64,000 bases of DNA from Henckelia pumila. Its lineage: Eukaryota; Streptophyta; Magnoliopsida; Lamiales; Gesneriaceae. A model generated the notes under the pieces. The model was not told the origin of the DNA. It did not search any database and saw nothing but the letters and a program-made list of their open reading frames with translations. Made by a program: the position numbers and the translations under genes. Position 1 is the first letter of the stretch; each line of letters opens with the position of its first letter. The stretch spans positions 4,030,001-4,094,000 of the forward strand of contig NC_133123.1 in the NCBI RefSeq assembly GCF_033568475.1. The letters run 5' to 3'. Of the stretch, positions 14,401 to 25,450 are shown piece by piece.

Positions 14401-15193
14401 CACAAAGACTAATATTGCAGTGTTCCCTGAAAAATGTATATATATATATATACAATATTAGAATAGAATATAAAAAAGAAAGTATGAATACATTCACCTA
14501 ACGAGGAAACCTAAAACAGAAATACGCAAGGGCGATGGATAATGGAAGCGTGGTCCTCCAAGGGGGAATGAAGTCATGTTACTATCGGGCACAAGTTGTA
14601 AGATTATTAATGACAAATTGAAACTTGAGTTTATGTTTCCACACAAACACATTTCCATTGTCACCAATGGCCACATTCGAACGAGTATGTGATTTAGATG
14701 ATGGCTTTTGTGAAATTCAATTTGGTGGCATTAGTCACTGACGTTGACTCCACCACTATCTATATATCTCATCACACTTGGGAATTAATTTGAAATTTCC
14801 TCCTTCCGATCCTCTACACAAATTAAGGGAGAGAGCGCGCGAGGGGAAATGAATTAGGTGTCGACATATATATCGAGTGTATAATTAATATATGGATTTC
14901 CAGAAAAATTATGCATCTGTTCATGAACCTACTACAAGCACGATAGATGTCTTCTTTTGATCCAAGAAGCACTCAAATCTTATCATGTCTGATTTCTTAT
15001 AATTTAGTTTCAAATTTATTATTATCTCATGTTTTCTTTGCTTTTTATGTTTATATAATTTCTATATTATGAAATGCAGCATTTTGAAGTGTGTGTCAGT
15101 GTATATATACTCATTAATTAGTTGGGAGGAAATTATATTTTGTAGCCATGTCACAATTTTTTCATTTTTTAAATCATATTAACGATTAATTTG

Positions 15194-15195
<2 letters not shown>
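11479..15195. other. gene-free AT-rich intergenic DNA
   Basis: No gene is supported. The stretch holds (TA)n at about 11779-11822 and two diverged fragments of a plant palindromic repeat family at 13060-13340 and 14220-14430, recognisable by phrases such as 'gattttggtctt' in one half and complementary phrases in the other. It also has a GC-richer patch at 13500-13660 whose proline-rich open frame looks spurious. A TATA-like stretch (tctatatatc) near 14759 precedes a GA-rich leader-like segment but no open reading frame follows. Confidence 0.45.

Positions 15196-15240
<45 letters not shown>
15196..15240. repeat. (TA)n microsatellite
   Basis: About 45 bp of TA dinucleotides directly abutting the large inverted repeat at 15248-15360. 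Confidence 0.95.
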
Positions 15241-15242
<2 letters not shown>

Positions 15243-15247
15243 TTTTG

Positions 15248-15360
15248 ATCACATGGGCAACTACGTGAGCAACAGCTGACGTGACACCTTGGACATCCAA
15301 TGATTGATTGCCACGTCAGCTGTTGCTCACGTAGTTGCTCATGGTGGTTGCCCATGTGAT
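15248..15360. repeat. large inverted repeat (hairpin)
   Basis: The left arm (15248-15283) and right arm (15312-15360) are complementary. The core of 27 bp, reading caactacgtgagcaacagct on the left arm and continuing, is perfect. The right arm has an extra ttgctcatggtgg-type duplication before the terminal cccatgtgat. The 28-bp spacer is not repetitive. Such palindromes are often remnants or centres of foldback MITEs. The arms contain ACGT cores and CAGCTG. Confidence 0.85.
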
Positions 15361-15815
15361 AGACCCATAAAAAAAGGAATTTTTTTTTTAAAAAAGCCCA
15401 AACACGTTACATGAGTAAATATAAAAATTCACCGCAATAGTATCACAAATGTAAAAGCAAGAAAATTTACATGACTAAAAATACAAATTAATCATTAACA
15501 TGACCAATTATTAAAATGTAAAAATAATTTTAGGAGCAAAATTGTAATTTTCCCTTTTGCTCGAGTGCCAATTAAGTAAACGTAAAAATAATCAAATTTA
15601 TTTCAAACTAATGAAATATTTCGAAATCATCATTAAATCAAAGTACGTAATTGAATACTTTTACAAGATATTGAAATTAACATAAACAAAAATCTACTAT
15701 GTTGAACCATAAATCAGAATATGCTTAAAAATAAATATTTTTGCTTGATTTAATGTCCCTATTCAATTGTAAAAATCTTAATTCATTAAGTAAATAACTC
15801 TATATTAATGAAATT

Positions 15816-15872
15816 AATGATGTCTTGAGATAACTTTCTTTCAAAAAAAAAAAAATGATGTCTTGAGATAAC
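15816..15872. repeat. 19-bp direct repeats flanking a short poly(A) insertion
   Basis: The 19-bp sequence aatgatgtcttgagataac occurs at 15816-15834 and again at 15854-15872. Between the copies lie 19 bases, tttctttc-like followed by about 12 A. A long perfect target-site duplication around a 3' poly(A) is the mark of target-primed reverse transcription. This would be a minimal, severely 5'-truncated LINE/SINE or mRNA-tail insertion. Confidence 0.6.
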
Positions 15873-16465
15873 CAACCCAAGTTATCCAGCTAAGTTATTC
15901 AATTAATTAATTAGTAGGGTTAATCTGATTTTTATTCTTGAAGTGTTAGTGCAGCTTTACTAATGCTTGAGATAAAATAAAAAAAAAAACATATGAAAAA
16001 CTTTGAATTTTCTATTTTTTTCATATTACATATATGACAATAAATTATGGATAATTCTCAAATATGATTTTGATGGTTGATATACGTACGCAATTTTGTC
16101 AATATATAATATTAGAATAAAAAAATATAGAGTATTCTTAATATTTTTCAAATGTAAATAGATATTTGTATAATTTGTCCGCACGTTGTAATTGGCAGCT
16201 GATTTTTCAAAATAAATTGTAACAATCAAACTAATTATTATTATTTTTTTAAAAAAAGAATAAACACTATTAGGGATTGATATACACACGGGAAAGAAGT
16301 TTTTTGTATTTGATTTGTATTATATATAATATAATATAATAGATATCTAATTGGCTAAGCAGGGAATTTGCTTTCAAAATGACCTCTCCTTTCCTTTGTC
16401 ACATCACCCCAAAAAAAAAGTCAACCACAAATTCTTCACCTTAATTTCTTCAACTTTATGATTAG

Positions 16466-16476
16466 TATAAATATTT
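16466..16476 (+). promoter_or_regulatory. TATA box of the bHLH gene
   Basis: The sequence tataaatattt lies about 150 bp before the ATG at 16618. This spacing is compatible with a start site near 16495-16500 and a 5' leader of about 120 nt. A W-box-like aaagtcaacc occurs at about 16418. Confidence 0.55.
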
Positions 16477-16617
16477 ATATGCAGCAAATCGGTTTCATTT
16501 CATTTTAAAAAAAAAAAAAATTAAGAGACAAAGGAGCCTTCAAGCATAAGCATCCGCGCGGAGAAGAAGTACAACTCAAAGCAAGAAAATTCTGATAATA
16601 ATTTCAGGGAACAGGCT

Positions 16618-18746
16618 ATGTCAGATGATCAATTTCATCTGGGAAGGGGAAACTGGTGGGATTCAACAAGAAACAGCAGAGGTGTCGACGATGCTGGAAC
16701 AGCGCCGCCGCCTTCGGTTTCTGCGAGGTTAAATGCCATAGCAAACTACGATTGGCCCACAGATATGGTGGACATGAAATCCAGATCTGCCATTGATCCC
16801 GGAGCTGCTTCCGGTGCCTCCGCCGCCTCTGGAGGCGGTGTTTTAGCTACTCCCAACTTGCAGATGATGGGATTAGGCCTTTCTAATTCTCAAGGCATGG
16901 ACTGGAACCCGGCTATGTTGTAAGTTTTTATGATATATTTTCTTGAATCATATATAAATTTTCATGATTTGCATGGATTTTGATCGATGCTGTATTTTGT
17001 TTGTAATATATATATAGTCGGGGCGAAAAATCTGAGAGCAGTTATCGTTCTATGCTGCAAGAAGATTCAAACACCAGCTGCAATTTCCTGCAAGATTCTT
17101 CAGGAAGTGCTGCAATATCTAATTCGCATGAGCATTGGCCTCGGCATAGACTTTATACGGGTGCCTCGTCTGAAGATTCAGCAGCTAACGATTTCAAGCA
17201 AATGAATCGGGGTTTTACCTTAGATCATCAGTCACAGTTTAGTTCTCAGGCAAACTCCAACGACAGTACGATAACATCCGGCGGTTATCAGCACGTGGAT
17301 TCTGCTGCAGCCTATGGCTTATTGATGTCTGAAAACCAGCCGCATAACTACGATAATATTCGATCCATGAACTATACTTATCCGCCGACTGGTAATTATG
17401 GCCACAACCCAGGTGAGTTGATGCCCTCTTGGAATAAATTTCCGCAATTCCTGAGAACATCGCCTCCCAAACATCCGCAGCCGCTGCCTTCCGGTGCGTC
17501 TGGCAGCACCAGTCACTTGCAGTTCACCAACAACACTCCTTTCTGGAATGCTTCTGCCACCATGAATGATGCTCGATCTGGCTTTTTTCCGGCTTTACAA
17601 ACGCAGATTCCCATGGCTCCATCCTTTGATGAAAAACCCAAGGTAAAAAAGAAAAGAAGAACAAGAATCTACACGTAAATTCATACAACATGACATTACC
17701 ATTATATACTTCACAACTCTAGGGTTTAGCTAGTCCATTAATAATTATATATATATATATATCTTTGTTGTTCTTTATAATTTATGTCTCGTATGTTTGT
17801 TCTTTTGCGTTTTCAAGAATACATTGGAAGTTCGGGATTCGGTTACAACAACGAAGAAAAACAACACGGAATCATCATCAAATAAAAGAGCTAGGAATGA
17901 AATGCCTTCACCATTGCCGGCTTGTAATAAGGTATTATGCACATATGTCAATGATCATGATATTTGATGACGAAGATATTTAGGACAAAAGTCGAATCCT
18001 AAGTCCTAACATCTTAATCCTTTCCTGCATACTATAAAACAAGATTAAATGACATTTATAAACACTTAACATGCTCTTGATCAGGTGAGGAAAGAGAAGA
18101 TGGGAGACAGAATAACTGCACTACAACAATTAGTCTCACCTTTTGGAAAGGTAACTAATTAATTTTCTGAAAATTTTTCATCACTTTCCCTCAAGTTGGA
18201 TTCCACTAATCACTTTTTAAATATCAGTAGCAAACAACAAAATGCTCACATTATTCATCTAATTAACCAAATGCACTTTCTCAGACCGATACAGCTTCGG
18301 TGTTATCTGAAGCCATCGAATACATAAAATTTCTCCATGAACAAGTTAGTGTAAGTCCCATTCGACTTATACTTTCCATTATAGTTTCACAAGGAACGTG
18401 GAAACTTTTGGTTAATCAACTTCGTTAATTAATTTGTTATGTTTGTGTCTAATATCAGGTCTTAAGTACTCCATACATGAAAAATGGAGCTCCCGTTCAG
18501 CGCCAACAGGTACGTACACAACATTTCTTTGCTTAATTAATGAACTAGTGATTAATTAAAATGAGACATATCATGACATATAATATATTTTTGCAGATTT
18601 CTGATAAATCGAAGGATCCGGAAGGGCCGCGACAAGATCTTAGAAGTCGAGGGTTATGTTTAGTACCGATTTCAAGCACCTTCCCCGTAACTCAAGAGAC
18701 AACAGTTGATTTTTGGACTCCTACTTTCGGAGGAACGTTCAGATGA
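16618..18746 (+). CDS. bHLH123: bHLH transcription factor, bHLH112/bHLH123 clade
   Basis: A nuclear DNA-binding regulator. Seven exons join into an open frame of 457 codons: 16618-16919, 17018-17642, 17818-17931, 18085-18150, 18285-18350, 18459-18509 and 18597-18746, all with GT-AG introns. The N-terminus has the clade's GNWWDSTR motif (about residues 11-18), and exon 2 begins with FRGEKSESSYRSMLQED, also typical. The helix-loop-helix is split over exons 4 and 5: RKEKMGDRITALQQLVSPFG (about 349-368), then TDTASVLSEAIEYIKFLHEQ (about 370-389). The C-terminus ends VDFWTPTFGGTFR. Upstream of the helix is a basic stretch (KRARNEMPSPLPACNKVRKEK) that lacks the canonical His-Glu-Arg E-box signature, as is usual for this clade. 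From family knowledge, relatives act in stress responses and root or cell-fate programmes. The exact orthologue (bHLH123 rather than bHLH112) rests mainly on the C-terminal motif. No defects seen. Confidence 0.93.
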
Positions 18747-21700
18747 GCTACATATGACGAGTCAGTATAATTGGTCACGAAAATTCAGAGGAAGAACAAA
18801 GGTTTTGTGACCAAGTATACTGATTTTTATCGCATTTAATTATATATTCTGGTCCTGATTTCATGTGGTGGTAGCATATTACACTTATCATCAAACTCTA
18901 ACAAAGTAGTAGGATAGGAAAAAACAATGTAGCCCTCATCTCCTTTATCAATCCAGGTGATGAAATTAAAGAAGCAAAGAAAAAAAGTGCGGAAAGGGAT
19001 TAAAAGAAATTGGTTAAAAGTGGAGGATTGAAAAGATCAGTTGAGAAATGCATCCGACCAAAGTTATGATAGTATTTGCAGTGCAGCTCTCATTCGGCCA
19101 ATAATATAATATTATTTGAACTTATATTGTATGCTGAACTAGTTTCGTAATAATTCAAGAATAATATTATGTGTTAAATTAATTAAGTGTAGATGGATTA
19201 GGAATGATTAATTTGTACGTATAATAGTAGCTGAATTAAGAACAAGGGGAAGTGTATAAAGGAGCTTTTGGTGATGTAGATGAAAGTGTTATTTGCACAG
19301 AGCTGGCACGTAACTTTAATCTTCTTTGGTAAAGACATGAAAGGAATAATGAATTTAAATACAGGAGTGTATCAGTGTGGGGAGATCAATTGATTGGAAA
19401 TCTCACTTTTTAATTGTTTATATGTCTGGAATATGTTAGTGGAAGTCAGAAGCTGGCCCAGTGGCCCCCTTCCTTTTTAGGGTTTTCTTATTTTATAATA
19501 ATTATAATAATATTCGTTCTTCAAAATAATAAAATAGAAAAAAGTTATCAATTTGAGGCTTAAATTTTTATTTTGGGATTTTAAAAATATTTCATTGTAA
19601 TTTTTTTTAATAAATAAAATTTAAAAGGAACAATAGATTTTAATTTTGCTCCTGTTGAATGTTCTCATGATACCCCGAGGGAGCTCTCACTCATGCCTAT
19701 GCCTTTTGTGCTTTGCATCGAATGGTCACATTGAACTGCTTTCATTGGAAGGTAAAGCGACCTTATACGATAAACCGACCAAGAAAGTAATCCAGTATAT
19801 ATAATTCATATAATTATTATTTTTGGTTTTATATATTTATCTATTTGTGATTTTTTAAACAATTTTTTTTTCTTAATTTTTACCTTTTATATGTTGTCAA
19901 ATTTCAATTTAATCACAACATATCATCAAACTTTTGACAATTTTAGAAATTTTTTATTGAAAATGTTGATGTACGTGATATTGCATATGTTAGAACCATG
20001 TTAACGTTACATCAGCGGTACATCGCGCCATGTCAGAGATATGAAAAATTGGAAAAACAAACAAACAATGATAATGCAATAAAAGTGAAATTTACCAACA
20101 TAATGTATCAAAACCGCAAAGATATATATATGACCAAAAATATAATTTTTAATATATATATTAGAGCTAATTGCAGCGATATCTTCTGTAAAAATAAAAA
20201 AGAATATAAGAAAAATATAATATTTAAAATTAATAGTATTTTAGACTTCGTGATTTTAAAAATCAGGCATAAAACTCATAGCAAAGAGGGTAAATATACC
20301 TAGTTTTTATAACATAGAGGTGGGATGTGTTTGATTTGAAAAAATAGAGGATGTCATAGCTTATTAATATTTTTTAAGGAGTTTTAATCTTTTAAATTTT
20401 TCACAAAATGACTTGATACAATTAGCTAGCCCACATATATTACAACAATATATTCAAGAAAAAAAGTAACTGGCTCCCTATATTTAGATTTAATTCGTTA
20501 TATTTAATTTTCATATATTTCTAGCAGAATAAAGTATGTATTCCCTTTTTCATATTTACCAATATTTCAATGTTTATTTAGTATTTATGTTTTTGTGTTA
20601 TGAGTGACACATAACTACAACTCATGTCAATCTATTGCTAGTATTTAGCATGACAAATTTCCTGATCCATAAGATATGAGAACTCCAGTGAATTATATAT
20701 ATGTAGTTTGAGTAAATATTTATTTATAGGAACCAACATCTAGGCCCTAGCTATCAAGTATAGTATGGAATATTTTGTGGAAAGGGGTAGCCTCATTAGC
20801 TTTACTTAGAAGCATAAACGAGGACAAAAAGAAAGCATCTTGCACTTTGAACCTCGATCATCATTAGAGAGAAGAGCATCATCATATGATGAAACGCTAA
20901 TTAATTAACTCTCTAAACATCAAATTAAGATTTTGTCTTCTTAATTGGTTATAATTTTGATGAATATTTTGTATGCACTGTTCAATCATTAAGTTAGCTT
21001 ACATATGATCTTTGAACTACTATTACAATTTTACCTCGGGTGTCCTACTCCTTGCATGATAAAATGAGCGTGTCCCATTGGGAATCATGGATTCAAAATT
21101 TCGACGACAAGTATAACATAATTTAACAAGTTTTATATTAGGAAAATAAGAGAGCAGCTTTGGCTCGCGAAGATTTGTACTGAGGTTATCGTACTGAAAT
21201 AATACCAAATTTTAGATAAAATACGATAATGATATGTAATTTTTCGTACGATATATGGTTTTCGATACAATAGACCATCCTTAAGCTATGGTGTATCACT
21301 CAAGCTTAATTTATAGGGAAATTCTTGGAGGGAAAAAGGGGTTTAATTTGAAGTGCAATATTGACAAGTTGGCGTATAGCAAGTATAATGATTGTTTGTA
21401 GTTAGTGCAAAATGTGTTTCGATAATGTGAGCAAGGACGTCAGCGAAGAATTTTGAGCTAAGCGCAACTACCGACGCAGCACTAATGCTTCGGACTTGAC
21501 CGATTTCATATATCTTATTACTTTGCAACACAAATTAAAGGCACCACTAACAAAGAAAACTCTAATATAAGGTCAATGCGTCATTTTTTAATGTGTACGA
21601 AACATTTTTTATATTTTATTTGTTTATTACATAAACTTTGATTATCATAAAGAAGACATTGGAGAAGACACCAAACTGTACAAACTAACCTGCTTTTGCC

Positions 21701-22911
21701 AAGACACATCATATACGAAATATAATTTTTTTTTCCTCCAAAACGCCATCATTTTGCACTTCTGGAACAAAATAAACTGTGAAACTGGACTCGATCATGA
21801 TTTTTCGATGATCTATGATAATTGTATTAAATAAATTAGAAAACCCATATTATTATGATCATTATTATTTCTTAGAGAAAAAAAAAACATATCAGACTTA
21901 AAATATGTTTAATATTTTTAGAGAGCTAGCCTATGTTGCTCATATTGGGTCAGCGCATCAGAGATAACAAGAAAAGAGTTATAGATGGACTTTTACTCTA
22001 CATATCAGAGCATAGTATATTTGTTGCACCAAAGCATATCACACGTTACGTTTGCCAAGAAGATAACACCATTTGTCTGAAAGTAATCGAGCACTAACTA
22101 AAAAAAAGTTGGCCTTGCATTTGCGATTGAAACACAAGCAGAAGACATATTTGTATCGAAGATAGTGCCAACCACCATAATCCTATCCTCAGCTGAAATT
22201 AAAGTTTTTCAAGAAAAAGCTACTTCACCATGGAAGAAGCTAGTCATGCATCGGAACAGTATCCACTGTCGGATTAAAGAATATCTGAAGTTGGCATCAA
22301 TATGCCACCCCATATCATGCAAAGTTCAAATATGTGTCGCAAATAACGAACTTAACTCATCTCTTAAATGTAGAAGATAATTCCAAGTTCAAGAACATAT
22401 CCCCAAAACCGTTCCATTTAAATCAGATAGTTGCAACTCTCGTCTTACCCCAATTGACGTGTTCCCCTGCACCCCTCATCCCCCAGATCACTTCGTTCAG
22501 TGATGGTGGTTGATGTGGACTGTGTGGTGGGGGTGCATGGAGAGTGGTTTCCAGTTTGAGCCATGCAAATGGTAAGGACTGCGGTGAGGTCGGTGCACTG
22601 TTTCATTCTAATAAGGGAAACGAGTGCACCGATCTACTCATGTCAGTTCAACTACACAACAAAGATCTAGACACTTGACCAATTCAATCTATATATGATG
22701 GAAATACAGGGAATCGACCGGTAAACGCAGTTTACTACGTACATTAATATTGAAAGTGGACAAACTTTTGAACTGGGCATAACACTGTATTAAACAAAAC
22801 AAATAGATGGGAACATCATAGCATGAATTACACACCCATTTCATGATATTATATCAATAGGAAAAGAAATAAATCGTAAAACCACAAACAATATGATGTA
22901 TACGGAATAGA
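18747..22911. other. intergenic DNA between the bHLH and FQR1 genes
   Basis: The first 200-400 bp probably include the bHLH 3' UTR. Positions 19800-20160 look like another diverged copy of the plant palindromic repeat family, with a left part such as 'gtcaaatttcaatttaatcac' and an 'acgttacatcagcggtacatcgcgccatgtcag' centre. A short hairpin lies at 22587-22635. No protein gene is supported. Confidence 0.45.
22587..22635. repeat. short strong hairpin
   Basis: The left arm (22587-22604, aggtcggtgcactgtttc) pairs with the right arm (22617-22635, gaaacgagtgcaccgatct) around a 12-base loop, with one bulged base and one wobble. It lies about 280 bp beyond the stop codon of the FQR1 gene, which reads on the minus strand. 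I do not match the arms to a known miRNA. Confidence 0.6.
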
Positions 22912-25246
22912 TTAGGCGGTGGTTTTCTTCAGTTTCTTGGCAACGGTGGCAATTAACTTGCCTTGGTGAAACGCCTGCTGGATTTCAAGCTCAGATGGCT
23001 GCCTCGAACCATCGCCAGCAAATGTTCCAGCACCGTAAGGACTTCCTCCTTTAATTTGTTCCATTTCAAACATTCCAGCTCCGAATGTGTATCCAATGGG
23101 GACAAAAATCATTCCATGGTGAACAAGCTGAGTAATGGCAGTTAACCTGCAATAAATCATAGACTCAATTTTGTGCTCAATATTTAGATGATTTTAACGA
23201 TAAAGAAAAAAAGATGGATAGCTGATGAGTTTGAAATTTTGAGCAACAACTTGTTTTCTACTAAGATACAGGGACTATCACAAAAGGGAATTACGCTGTA
23301 GTTTCTTGGCCACCGCCTTGAGATCCAGTGCTGTAGAAAATACCAGCTGGCTTTCCAGCGAGTTGCTGTGTTCTCCAAAGACCTCCAGTAGCATCAAGAA
23401 ACGCTTTGAATTGGGCAGCCATCATTCCAAACCTCGTAGGGAAGCCAAAAATAAAGCCATCAGCCTCGGCAAGTTCATTAGGCTGGATAATATGTACATC
23501 ACTCTTTGGAGGCGCACCCATTTTTGCAAGAACATCATCTGGCAGTGTCTCGGGAACCTGGAACACAAAGATTCAAGTAAAAGCTTAAAAATGTTTTTAT
23601 CATAGGAATGTAACACTCTTCTTTATTCTTTAAACAATCCAAATAAAGATACATAAGAACAAATATCATGCAAAACTCAAACCAAATAATACTAGCCATC
23701 CTGCAAATTTGAAACTAGGCCGAAGCACCAAAAATTAAGCAAACATTGGGATACACTTGGGGCCCGAGAGACGCTTAGATGAAATATGCATGCAATCGTC
23801 TAAAAAATTAAAATTACTAAAAATTAATTCAAATATAATAAATTTGTCCCATAGATGCATACGTTCCACATCTATTCTTGTTGTTTTCTCTAAAATAAAT
23901 ACAATGAGATAACAGGGGAGCTCATACCTGCCATAGTTTGGCCTCAACTCCTTCAACAGATGCAGCTCCCTTCTTTATCTCTTCAGCCAGTTTCTCCACG
24001 TGACCATACATAGAATAGTACCTATTCGGTGAAGTTTTATCGTTATCTTTATTCATAGTATTACCAGAAGAATTTCGCTTGCCTCATGTGCGCTCCCATC
24101 ACATAGTGAAAAAGTGTTTTCTTAAGAATTCGGACTAACAAGGAAAAAAATAGCATCCAGACTAAACCAAAGGACAACAAAGCTTCTGCAACTGTCACTA
24201 TTTCACAGGTGTATATCCTAAAAATTCCATATAAATAGATAATTTAAAAACGTAGGTATTAAATTTCTTTAAAATTGGAGCCCCTTTTTTATTGATTCAG
24301 GGACTGGTGAAACATTCATCATGACGCTACGCAACCTCTGACCTATTTGTAATCGAAACATAAATTTCAAAGAAGTAGGACAGGGAAACCAGTTTCTTGA
24401 AAGTTTATATCTTCCAGAAACAAACAGAGTCCTATGCTTGCCTAATACACATTTTCCATTGAAAAGTTCAGGCTTTTATCTTTCCATTTGATGAACCAAG
24501 ACTAATGATGCAAGAAACGAAATTAACATCAAATATTTAATATTTAAAGCCATGAGAAACAACTAGATTATATTAACCAAGAGCGCATAAGCAAGCTATG
24601 ATGGCTGAATAAAAGTAAACCTACTCTAAGTCATAAAATAATTAGCTCAAACGCACACTAAAGAATCTGAAAACTGATATATATTGCTTAAAAATCTAAA
24701 CTATGTCAATATAGAGGCGTAAATCAAAAACATAAATGAAAAACAAGAATAACGATCATCATATCACGGAAGCGCGTATGATATTACTGGTCCGACAAAT
24801 ACTTTATAAATGTTATCACCAACCAAATAAACATCAATAATCTGCTACCAATTCCTTTTATATTCATAATTTCTGATTTATGGTTTAAGTTTAAAGCAGT
24901 GATTAAAGCATTAAGAAGATAAAAGCCAAAAGATTTCAGCTATCGGCTGTTCACTAATAGTACCACCCATTTTCCAACAGATCACAAAAATCAGTCGGAT
25001 TGGCCCTTAACAATAAGTGGATCAAAAATTTGAAAATGAAAAACACGAAAACAAAGACAACCCCATTAAAACCTCAAGAATTGCAACATCAACCCTTCAC
25101 ACAAGTTTAAGAAGGCGGAGACAAATTAATTACGCAGAGTCGAGGAGAAGTAAGAAGCCCATGAGATGGATGAAAAGAAAAAAAAAGAAGAACGAACTGG
25201 AAGATTACTTAAATCATACTTACACAATGTAAATCTTGGTCGCCAT
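22912..25246 (-). CDS. FQR1: NAD(P)H dehydrogenase (quinone) FQR1-like, WrbA family
   Basis: A cytosolic or plasma-membrane-associated FMN enzyme that reduces quinones by two electrons using NAD(P)H, avoiding semiquinone radicals. In Arabidopsis FQR1 is induced early by auxin. Four exons on the minus strand, 25224-25246, 23928-24021, 23295-23557 and 22912-23146, join with GT-AG introns into 204 codons, the family's usual length. The first exon supplies only MATKIYI plus part of a codon. The flavodoxin FMN-phosphate loop follows in exon 2 ([12 protein letters not shown], about residues 9-20). Exon 3 carries the conserved [18 protein letters not shown] and TGSQGGGQE motifs. Exon 4 carries [18 protein letters not shown] and [18 protein letters not shown]. 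The first intron is about 1.2 kb. The ATG at 25246 is chosen because it gives the canonical N-terminus and a good donor after ATTGT. The gene appears functional. Confidence 0.95.
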
Positions 25247-25436
25247 TGGTAACAGAGCTACCCTCTTGTTAAAGATTGAATCTTTTTACCAAGAAATGCG
25301 TAAAATGCAGCTAACAAAGAGAAGATGAGAGTTGGCTGAATTGGTCCTCGTTTATTATAGTGCAGAAGCTCAGATTCGGTTACGTTTCCGCCGGATTCAG
25401 GGGACCTTAAATAAGAGCAATTATCTTGGTACGACG

Positions 25437-25450
25437 AAACGACGTCGTTT
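25437..25450. promoter_or_regulatory. perfect 14-bp GACGTC palindrome in the FQR1 promoter
   Basis: The sequence aaacgacgtcgttt is a perfect palindrome with a GACGTC core (C-box type, recognised by plant bZIP factors). It lies about 190 bp before the FQR1 ATG. This palindrome is, to my knowledge, over-represented in plant promoters. Confidence 0.5.
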
